Shown here: in pieces, positions 50,401-61,743 of the stretch | Numbering within the stretch: the first letter of the stretch is position 1 | How the letters are laid out: each line of letters starts with the position of its first letter | Source: Marsupella aquatica | Taxonomy: Eukaryota > Marchantiophyta | DNA length: 64,000 nucleotides | Assembly (NCBI GenBank): GCA_973895155.1 | Contig: OZ316891.1 | Span: forward strand, 1,302,001-1,366,000 | Direction of reading: 5' to 3' | Translations under genes and position numbers: made by a program | The notes under the pieces: generated by a model | Databases searched by the model: none | Told to the model about the DNA's origin: nothing | What the model saw: the letters and a program-made list of their open reading frames with translations, nothing else

Positions 50401-53400
50401 TGCGATGTTTACATATTCTTGTACTTCACTAGAAGAGCTGGATGTAGATGATAGTTCCAAGGGTCCATCTTCCAATGGATGCTCTTGATTGGGATTCTTC
50501 CTAGACAGGAGTGAATCTCCTTGTACTGAGATGTCTGCCATGTATGGGGGTGATGGTTCCAATGCGTCCCTTGCTTTCTGTGGATCTTCTCTAGAATTCT
50601 TCCTTGATAACATTGAAGCTCCTTGAGCTGCCAGTTGAGAGATAAATGAAATTTTTCGTGCTTGACTTCCCTGCCAAAAGAGATGACCCTTACTTACGTT
50701 TGACAGCCTTGTGGGTTGCTGTGAATAATTGTGTTGACTTGAATTTGCTTTAACTTCTAATAGTTGTTGAGCATACTTATTTGCAGGGCCATTCTATACC
50801 AGGCAACGTGCAAAAATGATAAAATTGAGATATGAAGAGTGAGCGAATTGTGTTTTAGTCACGGATATAAACTGTAAGTTGTTAAAGTTTCTTTCTATCC
50901 TTCTGCCTTGAGCATCCGTGGGAATCTAGGAACCTAAAGATACATGTCTTCACTTGGTCAAAGAGTGTGAGCGATGTGATCGAGCTTAATAACGCTACAA
51001 AATAAGTTACACGCCAGTTACTGTGTGTTTATCCGGGATTCTTTTCAATGAATTGAAATTCAATGTTGTAGATTTGGTGTTTAAAAATTACCTTCTGATG
51101 ACCTGAGCTGTCTAGTGAAGCACTGGGGTGTGCACTCACTGAACGCCTGAAGATTTTCAATTTCCTAGATGGTCGTGGACTTTTCTTGATAGCCTGATCC
51201 TGCAGTAGTACATGAGAACCCCAAAGATGTGAATCGCAGGTACTCGTCCTTAATCGCTATGAATGGTCAATGTGTTAGATAGACTGACCAATGCTGCGAA
51301 ATAATAGAGGCGCTTTGCCAGAAAAGAAATGAAATGGCTGTACGCCGAAGAAATCCCGTGTTCTCTTCATCCCTACCTTGATCCTTATTTTTAAGATATC
51401 CTTCAGCAAATGCGCATGCTGGTGGGATTCTGCGTCCAAGTGCTTCAAAACCACAACCCCCCTTTCTTCTTGAGAAAAATCTGGATCAAAGCAAAGTAAG
51501 TCCAACAGCAGTTTCACCCACGGACCAAATACTAGTATATTGTTGTTTGTCATCTCACTTCCAGTTAATAATATCTGAAGAGGTAAGTCCTTCAAATAAC
51601 AAGTGAGCGACTCCAACACCTTTGATTTTCCAATGCCAGCATGTCCGGTTACTACAATTGCTGTGCATGACACATCTTCAGTATTTGTCTCGGGCTGGGC
51701 TGAGTATGTTCTTGGTGTCTGACTTGTAGTGCCCTGCTCAAATATTTGACCAATACTGCTACCACCTTTCGAATCGTATGCCCCTTCCACTTCATTAAAA
51801 TACACAGTTTCATCTTCCACCACTCTAAGTTTCTCGCCCTCAAGCTTGGAATGCCTCCAAAGAAAAGTATCAATCTTAGCGATTGCTGCATCCATTTCAG
51901 CCTTTCTTCCATATATAGTGGAGCAAAGGATGTCTTGAAATTCCTTAGGTGAAGCAATGGGAGAGACCAAACTTTTGATACGTGAGGACTTGTCAGCAGG
52001 AGTTACAGCAGGTTTGAAGCATACAACACGGTAAACTTTGATAAGTCCAGTTCTGCCCTTAACAGACATCGGAGGAAGTTCCACGGATTCCAGCACATCA
52101 GAAGTCATTTTATAAGTGTCCATATCTATGAGGACCTGCCAGGAGGAACAGGACCTTCAATTGCTAGACTAGGAATTGATTGCATTTTCAAGAAAATTGC
52201 TGGCAGAACGATTTATCCTTCCAGCACTTCTTGATTCATAGATATTTCGGAAAGATGCTTATTATTAGTCATTTTAGTCCGTCTTGTAAACTAACAGAGT
52301 TAGCAAACTTTCATTTTTGGCTTTCAAGCCTTGAGAGATTATGAGTAGCCTGTTCAACATTACCTCATTATTTGCCTTCTTCATGAGCCGTGCACTTAAA
52401 TTTATACAATTGCCAAACACTGTATACTCGCATCTTCGTTTCCCTCCAACCACAGTGCATAGCAGCTTCCCTGTGGTGACCCCTATATCGACCTTCTGGC
52501 GAAGGGCACCGAATTTCTCAAGAACATCCAGAGCGGTCTGGACTCCTCTTTTTGGATCATCCTCGTGCAAGTTTCCTGGTAACCCAAAGGCACAAATCAT
52601 CACATAGCCTGCAAAGCAACATCGGCGGTGTGGTAATGAGTCATCGTTGAATGACTGCCATCATTCCAGTCTCTCTGAAAAGTGTTTTCCCCATGTGTGC
52701 CCTATAGGAATGAACAATATAATCAACATACATTTGCGGAAACCCTACGTCATTTTTTCATAGCCTAGAGAAGAAAATGTTAGTCACATTAATTGGCTAA
52801 TGACAAGCCAGAAAGGAAATTCTTCAGCGACGAATGTTAGTTACTGAATGGGTGCTGTATGTGCCAACAGTAAGCTCAATGCAGCAATGCATCCATTTTT
52901 TAATCCACGCCAGCAAATATTTATCACACTCACCCTTTTCATCCATTCTGAACTGAATAAGCAAACCATCAAATAAGCGGAGAGACTGTTGCACTGTCAG
53001 CATAGCCTTCTGGGTGTTTTCCAACAAGACAGGTTCATTGGTGTCTTTGCTCGACAAGGAAGGAAGCCCGAGGTAGAGACAAGTCACATGGCGAACTTCG
53101 GCACGCACTCTACTGTCAGTGGCAGCAGTTGCTTCTATTTTGCTTCTCAACAGTTCTGGTAGGTACCTAACCACATGTGCATGGGATCTGTTGATATCTC
53201 TCTGTCAACATGTCTGTTGTTGAAACCTTTGATTAGATTGAATTGTGTGGAATTATCAGTCAATTCAATTCTGTCATGGTAAATGTAAGCATCGTTATTT
53301 TCATCATGCAGCTAGAACATCTGAAATATTAGTGCCATACCTTTTCAGTATATGAACAGCCATTGGTACCCGTTTGGTTTCATAAGAATCCTGTGGAGCG

Positions 53401-56400
53401 GGAGGTGCAGAAACATGCCCAACAATATGACTTAGGCGCACAAATCCACCCTCCAAGAGCTCACCTTCACAGCGGTTCTCCACAAGTGACCATACTTCTG
53501 GCGATAAAATTACATTCCCTGCACACAAATGTTAAAATCCATAACATAGTATTATACCGTGAACGTCGTCGTAGGCCTGGGTAGCTAGCTCCCTTGATCA
53601 AGAAGAGAAGAGAGGAACATCTGACATGAAGGAACTTCATTTGTTCGAACGGGAACATGTCTAAGGATGCGGGACCTCCTACCTTTGAAGACAAAGGGTA
53701 AACAAAAGAGTTCCACAACTTCTTAAAATCCAAATCCAAAAGTCAAATTAAAATGGCACCAGAGTTTGCATGCTCTTCACAGCAGCGTAGTTGTTCCATA
53801 GGTTGCCGAAAGTGCTTCGGCTCACTTCCAATGGGTACAGGCATGTCTGCCATGAAATATTCCCAGCGGGGCAGCCCAGAAGGCATTTGCAGCCCACCTC
53901 CAACACTAAGCATACATACCTGGTACAAAACTTGAGGTAAGAGGAGATCCTTACTGCCAATGAAAACAGCAAAGGAAACGGCGCTTGCACTTTTGTGGAA
54001 AGTTAGTCAGGAATGCTATTTATGGGGTAGGAAATGTGAATTATTTTGGAAACAATTGGCCATTGTACCTTTCCAGCCCCAATGAGGACTTTCAAAGCCA
54101 GAGTAAGGGATGCATCAGGGACAGCATCCGAAGAACTTGATCGTTGAAGAATAGCTCTGAGAACGGAATCTCTCTTGCTGCTCTTGAGACGGCTCTTTCT
54201 GTGAGTTGGAGAAGCTCCATGGTGACTTAGAGAACCTCTGGCATCCTTGGAATGAATCTGTGCACCTGAATACTTTCTCTGCGGTCTGCCATTGGCTAGT
54301 GGGCTCGCATCCCTGGAGGAAATCTGATCTGGCTCGTGATTAGTGCGAGAGGCTCTTAAGGTTCTCAGCACAGTTACTAGCTGTGACATGGTCAGAGGTT
54401 TTGATAGGAGGTCGTCCATACCAGCAGCAAGGCATTCTTTTTTTAGCTGGTCATCAACCTTAGTGCTAACCTGAATGACAATGAATGGATCACATGTATG
54501 ATTGTGAACAGCTAACATGAATGCCAAGCAAATGAATGACATGTATCATAGGGAAAACACACACAAGCTTCAACCAGGTCCAGGCAGCTCATGGTCAATC
54601 CTCAAGAATATAGATAAAATCTCCGATATGGTTTCTTTTCTACGGTTTTCGAGATTCAAAAGTCAAGTAAGAAGGGATTATATAAAGAATTTATAAACAC
54701 ATACCCCAACGATTGGAGTTTTAGATCTGCCTTCACTTTGCCAGCACCAAGAAACCCACAGATTCCAAATAGAGTTAGTTTCAGCATTACTGCTTCAAAA
54801 ACTACCCACTCTTAAGTACGTTTAATTATCGAAAGTTTCTTTGTTTTCCTCTTATATTTTAGAGGTCAAATTTTGGATAGCAATTGTCATGCAGAAAGTG
54901 AAGTATGCTTATGACTTGAAAGTGGATTCTACAGAAGGTAAATTTCTTTCCACTCGAGTAATCGCACTAAAACCTCGATCATGCGTAAGAATAGCATGTC
55001 ATATAGAGATCCATTTCTGTTGAAGTTTCCAGGGTTTGTTTAGGGAAATGCAAAGCAGATTTCTCAAAGTGGAGCCTTACCTCGAGGAACGAAATCTCGC
55101 TCCTCAGCCAACTTATCGCTATGCATGCACAGAATGCAGCTTTCAGTGGACTTAAGCGTTAGAGAAAAAAATAATTGCTGGGCTTACCACTCCGACGAAT
55201 AATGTGGGTCGCTCTAATCCCATCCAGCACTGGCATGTACACATCCATAAAGATTGCATCAAAATTTTGCTTGGAATTAGCTTTGACTGCCTCTCGGCCA
55301 TTAGCAGCTAGCACCACCTGCATCCGAAATAGCACAGGACTTAACTTCGACCCTTCGATTCCAGAAAATGAATAAAAAAGATAAAACGCTTGTGTCGAAG
55401 TCCAATGAAGACATTTTGTAGCGTTTGCCTCTCAGATATTCAGTTATCTATGCTAACATGCTTCAAATCCCTCTCATGGATCTGTCTGAGAATTACTGAA
55501 TCGAGCCATAGAATCTGAAAGGTGAATTTCTGATACTTTTATAGAAACTGAAATTACATATGATTGTACTTTTCCTGAGACTAGAACTAAGTACCTCGCA
55601 GTTCAGCTTCGATAGCATTTTGCTTAGAACGACACAGTTAAGCATAATATCATCCACAACGAGAATATGCACCACTTTTTCACTTCCTTTTTTGTCTCTT
55701 AACCCTCGCGAACTTAAGGACCGAGAAACCAGAGACTGCCTTGGTTTGGAATCTTTCAAATCCTTGTCGTCATGTACCGTGCTCTCAAATGCCGTGTTTC
55801 CGTAGCCCCCGAGCTATTATCCATCCGAAGCAGCCAACAGGACTGTTTATTAGACAAACAGGGCTTGTAGCTCTGCTAGCGATATTAAATGAGGGTAAAC
55901 CAGCCCAAGATGACTTCTGATCAGGGTTCACGTTACGTTTGAACTGTAATTTCCTCCAGTACTTCAAGATACTAAAGCCAAAAATAAATCGCAAAGATGT
56001 GGTCATTTAAACTATCACTGAGTCTCAAAGGCGGATAACGTTAAAGGCCAGCACATTTATCGCACTGACTTCTTTCTCCTGCTAAACAGAGCTTTACTAC
56101 AAGAACGAAAAGTTCACCTCTGGGGTGTAAGCACCAAGACTTGAGATGAGATCGAATCCACATGCAACCGCTCGAAGAGCACAAGATGCCTGACTCTGTA
56201 GGGATCAGAAGCCGTGTGAATGGCAAATATAACTGGAGTGTTCGCAGCTCTTAACGCAGTTTCTGTCTAGTAGGTGAGGTAAGCATGTTTGAAGATGAAT
56301 TGCTGAACTGACCAAGAACAAACCACTCTACCTGTCCTTCGTTTGGAAGACAGATGTAAAACTGCTTACATCAAACCAAGGTTGACAATAAGTGGACTGA

Positions 56401-59159
56401 AATGAATGAAATCTCTCGTTGTTTTTGAAGTGAGAAGAAGGGAAACAATGCTTGAAGGTTGTTGTTTTTCACAGAGAGCTTCCACATGAGAGCGCATTTC
56501 TGATCAAGTAATCAGAGAAGGAAAGCAATTGCCAAATTGCGCGACACATAACTTGAGGACCTTTGGATAGTGGTTGGAAAGAGATACCTCATTGCTTGCC
56601 TTTTGAACTGGAAAGCAGACAATTATTGAGTCACCGGCAAACTGTGCAGAAAGAAACAAGAGTCATAAATGAAGACGAAAGAATTGATTGGAATCCATTT
56701 ACTAACGTTGAAGCGATAGAACCTCACCAAATGAGAGTTTTGTCAAGGCTTATTTTATAGAGAGATGCTTAAAGGATTCACACTATGACGGACAAAACTC
56801 GTTCACGCTGATGACTACGAGGAGAGCATTAACTTTGACCTTGGAGGCTACATGACTTTTTTATCATTCCAGCAGTCTTCTGTGACTCTCATTACTTGCA
56901 GAGAATCGTGCACAAAGCCATTGAAGATGCCTATGAATTCCTTCACAAGGAGCGTTGCGAAGGGTGGTCTCAATGACGACAAGTGGGTTAGATTCAGGAT
57001 ATCTGGTGATGGATGGAATGACTACTGGAGCACTGTTTGTTAAACTTGGAACGTGAATTGTTACTTTACGTGCCACAGAAGCATTGATTCAACAAGACCC
57101 CGAAGAAGTAGAATTCTGACCTGCAATGGACAAATGATTCATTCTTCAAACACAAAGATTTGGTGAAACAGCTGGAAATGCTCCACAAAGTGAGGAGCTC
57201 AAAGGCCTCTTCAATGTCGGATTGCATTGGATCTCATTAGCAAAGAACGATGTCGACTGATGTGATGAAACAAAACTCATGTACCTACAGTTCAAGGTCG
57301 ATAAAAGGTCAATTTTGGTGATCTCTCGTCAAGGCATGCTTTCGAATATCATCTTTCACTTGTGGATACAGCTGAAACAAAGTAACCAGCTCAAGCCTTT
57401 AAAAAACTAGGAGCTTCAACAACACTGGCTTGTTCAACTCACTTTGCTTGAGGTGTATACAAAAGCGAAAGATGATTTGGGGGAACGAAATCTCTGTCGT
57501 CACTATATTGTATGAAGCAAAAACAAATTCTTCTTCGAGTGAAGCAAAGAAGAGGAGTACGTAAAATGAGGCTAGGCTACCTTGATAGTATCACCACCAT
57601 GTTCAATAACCAGCTCTATTGCCTGCGGAACACGATATCAGTGAAGAAATTTGGTACTGAGAACTGGTGTTAACTGGTCCTATTTACAGTGACAAAAGCA
57701 AGGAACCCCTTGCATACGTTGAGCATGCCAAAAGACAAGTACAAAGGCCACAACCAGCTCGAAGTTCTAATTCTCAGTCTTGATCGGAGAAAGGTCTTGC
57801 TCTTTGCGCTGGAGATAATTACTCGCGATTGCAGATTTTGCTCCTTGGAAAAGTATGGACTGGCGACAAGTATGACAGACCCATCAAAACCACTGTCATA
57901 TTTAAGTGCTTGTTCTTTAAGGCTGGACCAGATTGATACACAATTGTAAGCAAGTACTTGAAATACGTCCACCTCATCAAAATAGTTGTTCATGCAGCCT
58001 GTCAGCTCTTCCACAAGCTCATTACCCCGCTTTGATGTAAGGGCTCTCTCTGTTAAAGTTGTAAACCCAGTGATGTCAGCAATCATTACTGCTCCCGTTA
58101 CACACTGTATGCTTGGGCTCTCGCCCAACGGAATGTCTGCAGTGGCCCAACTATTTGGTCAATGAAATCAAAAGAGCCTTGAATTTCATTGCTCAAATGT
58201 TTGTCGCTCTCTACTTCTAGTTATTCTCACTCATTCTACTGCAATACAAGTTCATGCACTCGCTTCCTAGAATTCTCAGTACATACTAAATTTGCAATAG
58301 GTGAGTTCCATCAGTGGTCTATGCTTTCCCGTTTCTCTGAGTTGTATTGTCAAATTAAAAATCAAAGCGGTGGTCCATGTCTACTATTCGACAAGTCTTA
58401 AAACTGATTTGTTTTACGTCGTTTCTAGTAATCGAGTTGGAAGAACATTCTAAGACTTGGAGAATAATCAAGGACGCACTGGGATGTCGATTCTGAAGGA
58501 CAAATCTTCCAACCTTTCAATGACCTTCGAGTTGTTCTATCGTCATGGCCACTATGTACTTTGTTTAGTAGAGCTAACTACCTATTGCATCAAGAGCTAC
58601 CATACTCACTTGGGTCATAAAGAGCCGTGTCAGTCAGCATTTGAGGAATATAGGGGGACAATACTTGTAGTCTCTTCGTAGCTTCCTCTTCGGTATCTAA
58701 ATCTACTGGGCCTGTAAATGCCCCATGCGTTGCAAAGTCCTGCCAATCCTCCCAACGAGGGGCCTCCACAAAAGTTCCCCAATCAGATTGCTCGGCCTCA
58801 TCTGTTGCTTGATCGGTGGCTGATGATGCCAACTCCTCATCGAGAACATCAGCTTCTGCAGCTAAAGCGTGTGCAAGTAAACCGCCTGGATCGGACATCC
58901 GACGTGATCTCATCTGCTCAAATTCTGGAGTGACAGGAGTTTCTTCGAGCTCTGTTTGAAAACGCACTACGGATGGTGCACTGCGCCTAGAGGCTCGCTT
59001 TTCTGTTGGAGTTATTATTTGCAGCTCTCCGAGAGGTCTGTACGATTTTGGATCTTTGATAAGGAAAGTACCAGATGAGTTCTCCTTCACCACAGGAAGA
59101 CCATGTTGAGAACTATCCCCGCTACTTTCAGCCATGATTTCTTTATTATCCTTGTTCAT
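44406..59159 (-). CDS. Soluble adenylyl cyclase (ADCY10-like) with nested receiver domain
   Basis: Twenty-six hand-built exons, all phases closing, about 2215 residues: 59159-58610, 58136-57973, 57622-57581, 56641-56588, 56195-56118, 55813-55595, 55317-55188, 54730-54705, 54470-54069, 53919-53760, 53518-53341, 53187-52934, 52608-52364, 52135-51377, 51199-51092, 50793-49939, 49719-49562, 49318-49204, 48663-48469, 48167-48097, 47728-47611, 47284-47081, 46756-46340, 45992-45743, 45637-45327, 44990-44406. Order of parts: acidic N-terminus (1-183); cyclase domain 1 first half with metal Asp204 and Asp256; receiver (about 345-465); cyclase 1 second half; cyclase 2 (about 668-865) with Lys752, Thr815, Asn822, Arg826; P-loop GHAGIGKS (998-1005); Walker B near 1402-1408; GHPLF and helical TPR-like C-terminus. 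Role: cytosolic ATP-to-cAMP conversion, inferred from the intact residues. The last exon may hide one small in-frame intron. Confidence 0.85.
47813..47846 (+). repeat. TTTTG microsatellite in a cyclase intron
   Basis: Seven tandem TTTTG units. They lie in the intron between the exons at 48167-48097 and 47728-47611, close to the acceptor side. Confidence 0.9.
54069..55813 (-). other. Receiver (REC) domain inserted inside cyclase domain 1
   Basis: Exons 55813-55595, 55317-55188, 54730-54705 and 54470-54069 encode a complete response-regulator receiver: acidic pair in ILVVDD (residues 350-351), phospho-acceptor Asp394 in IFMDVYMP, Thr424 in VSTK and Lys445 in LLSKPL. A basic Ser-rich linker follows. 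The cyclase fold resumes with LALKVLIGAGK at the end of the same 402-base exon, so receiver and cyclase are joined within one exon and cannot be two genes. Confidence 0.85.
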
Positions 59160-59700
59160 GGAAACTGAGATTGGATTTTCTTCTTCCTCTACTGAGAAAG
59201 CTGGCAGAAAAGCTGCAACCCTAATTTTGAAAAAGAAGTCACATCCGGTGCCAAAACTGCTGAATGAAAATTACTTCGCTCTCCCAACGCAGTTATTTCT
59301 CATCTCCCAACATTATTTCTCAACTCGTTCAAACTCTAATTACACCCAAACATGAAAAGATTGACTCTCTCACGGCCCCGCTAATGTGCTGTCATTCAAA
59401 TGCGATCGCTTTCATTTTCTCCCCTCCATTGCTGTCCCATACGCCTGGTCATTTACCCCCATCAGAATTCCCGTTTTGACCAGGTCAAATCAGCCGAAGA
59501 AGTAGAAAGATCTTGGCTTGTGCAGTGGTGTTCTGTATTTTCTTCTGTTCGTATTTCCTCCTTTCACGTTAGCAACCAATTTTGCTTTGTTGTACTTTCT
59601 ATCCAAAATGGGCGAATTGGGATTCCTAGTCGTAGGACCCCTCCCGGCTTCTGCACAAAGGTTTGATTACTTATCCAATTTTGCCAGGTGCTGTGGTCAT
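59160..59700 (-). promoter_or_regulatory. Upstream region of the cyclase gene
   Basis: Non-coding sequence before the ATG at 59159. It presumably holds the leader and core promoter. No clear TATA box was identified, and no reliable gene is seen on the other strand. Confidence 0.35.
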
Positions 59701-59709
59701 CAGCAGAAC

Positions 59710-60300
59710 GCAAATCTTCAATTACTGGAAATTCTAACGCGAATTCAAACGAGATGAGATGATCTGTCCAAAGGCAAATGTCGGGACCCAAAAGGACAAC
59801 GAGGGAGGATTGCAATTAGGATTGGAATTCGAGTTGTGCGATCTCTCCAGGCTTCTCCAGAGAACTTTAATTGTCTTTATAGATTCACCGGCGAGGTAGT
59901 CATAAGCACAATGCAAATCTTCACTCACAAAATTCTTGACGCGAACCCAAACTGAACGAGATGATCATTCTGCCAAGGCCGGATCTCAGGACCAAAGACA
60001 CAACAGGGAGGATGGCATCGGGATTACAATTCCAATCGTAGGATCTCCAATCGTAGGTTGTATTAAATTTCGCCGGGTGCCGTGGTCATCAGCAGAGCTG
60101 AAATGTTCAATTACGGAATTCCCGATACGAATCCAGACTAGAAGAAACGATCATTCTGCCAACTCCTGCAGATCTCAGGATCAACAAGGCAACGACTGAA
60201 GATCAATTACGGAATTCCTGATGCGAATCCAAACGAGATGAAATGATCATTCTGCCAAAGTCGGATCTCAGGATCGACAACGCAACGAGAGAAAATAATA
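59710..60300. repeat. Four diverged tandem repeats upstream of the cyclase gene
   Basis: Four related units of about 95-120 bases at about 59710-59830, 59930-60035, 60105-60200 and 60203-60300. Shared elements are GCGAA(T/C)CCAAAC, GATGATCATTCTGCCAA and CGGATCTCAGGA. Units three and four share the longest matches. They lie 0.5-1.1 kb upstream of the cyclase start codon. Confidence 0.7.
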
Positions 60301-60500
60301 ATAGTTACAGTTACAAGTCCCCGGGCTGCGAAAATTGGCAACAGAGGTATTACGGTAACCGTTGCTGTACGCCTCGATAGGATGCTAATACTGTAACGTA
60401 CACTGATTTTCGCTCGATCAACGTAAACAGGCCTTCACAATACAAATCTACAACTACTGTATAATGCCCAATCCCGCCAAATTTAGTCAGTCTTCCCTTT

Positions 60501-60678
60501 ACAAAAACAGTTCTGGGAGAGAATGATCAACAGCTGGTGAATTCTTTTGCACTTTCTCTCTAACAGATCAATGCAGAAAGGGGCTAATTGGCCTACAAAA
60601 ACAGTTTCTGGGCGGGAATGATCAACAGCCGTTGGATTCTTTTGTACATTTACCCTAACCGTTCGATGCAGAAAGGGG
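60501..60678. repeat. Two-copy tandem repeat, about 94-bp period
   Basis: Copies at 60501-60583 and 60595-60678. Each begins ACAAAAACAGTT, contains GAATGATCAACAGC and ends ATGCAGAAAGGGG. The GATCAACAG-like core recalls the repeat family just upstream. Confidence 0.8.
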
Positions 60679-61248
60679 ACCCTTGAATGCAAAAAAGGGG
60701 CACGGCAGGGGTACTCCATCGTCACGTCGGGCCTGAGGCAGGGGTATGCCTGACTCCCTCCCTCATAATTGACGTACGCCATGCTGCCCAGTGCCCAGGA
60801 GTGGAGCCGGTACACAACCTGACCAGACAGTGCCCACGACTCCTGCCAGGCCCTCGCTTTCTCACTCACCCAATTGTGCAATTGTGCAACGCACAGACAT
60901 GGTGCTCGTGTATCAATAGATTGTGAATGTTTGGAGTACAAGCGGAATTGAGTGCAAGGTCTGAAAAGTCTGTGAGAAAGATTTGGAACATCTACTTTGT
61001 ATAAGAATATGCACCCCATGTGATTCCATGATAAATTGAAGCAGCCAAAGGTCTGAAACTATTCATGACAACAAGGTCTATGTGCACTCTGTTGTCTGTT
61101 GAAAACCCAGCTGAAGATGATCCTCCTAAACATATTGGGGGTAGGGGATCTCAAAGACACTCCCCTAAATTGGGACAATAGGGGGTGCCAATGGTGGGCC
61201 TCAAAGACATCCAAAAGGTAGACCTGTCTCACTAATTGCATATCAAAA
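60679..61248. other. Intergenic region
   Basis: No supported coding region. The right part probably belongs to the LINE remnant that becomes readable at 61249. Confidence 0.4.
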
Positions 61249-61743
61249 TGTGACAATATATGCTGCCTTAACCAGCTTGAAGATATTGTGCACTATATCT
61301 GGAGTTGCCCCATTTCTTCATCTGTTTGGCAATAGGTACAATTCATCCTGCGCTGCACCTCTCCCACCCGATGTACTGCCATCTGCCTTCAGCCGGCTCA
61401 CATCTTTGTGGGTGCCCCCATCCCGGATGATTGGGACGCTCCCCTGAAACTCTGGCATACTCTCCGGGCCATTGTCTCTTGGATCCTGTGGAAGGATTGG
61501 AGCTCACATTTCATTGAGCTTACTCGGTCCAGTGACCGGGCGGTCATCCAGAAATCGTGGCACTGTCAAGGGATCTACATACGTAGAGATTGGGCCAAAC
61601 AACAATTTAAAATTGGGGCCAGTAAAACCTCTTTAGGTGATGCCATCTCTTACATGATGGTCAATTATGGTTCATGGGATGGACTCTATGAAATCCATGA
61701 AGATCTCTTGCAAGTGCCACCGGTGCCTCCTTGCACCCCATGA
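61249..61743 (+). pseudogene. LINE (non-LTR retrotransposon) C-terminal remnant
   Basis: The frame reads CDNICC, then EDIVHYIWSCP and SSVWQ, the Cys/His pattern of the zf-RVT zinc-binding region found after the reverse transcriptase of plant LINEs. After one TAG near 61336 the same frame continues to LWHTLRAIVSWILWKDW and a stop at 61741-61743, matching the tail of such proteins. The RT and endonuclease are absent, as is usual for 5'-truncated LINE copies. Confidence 0.6.
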
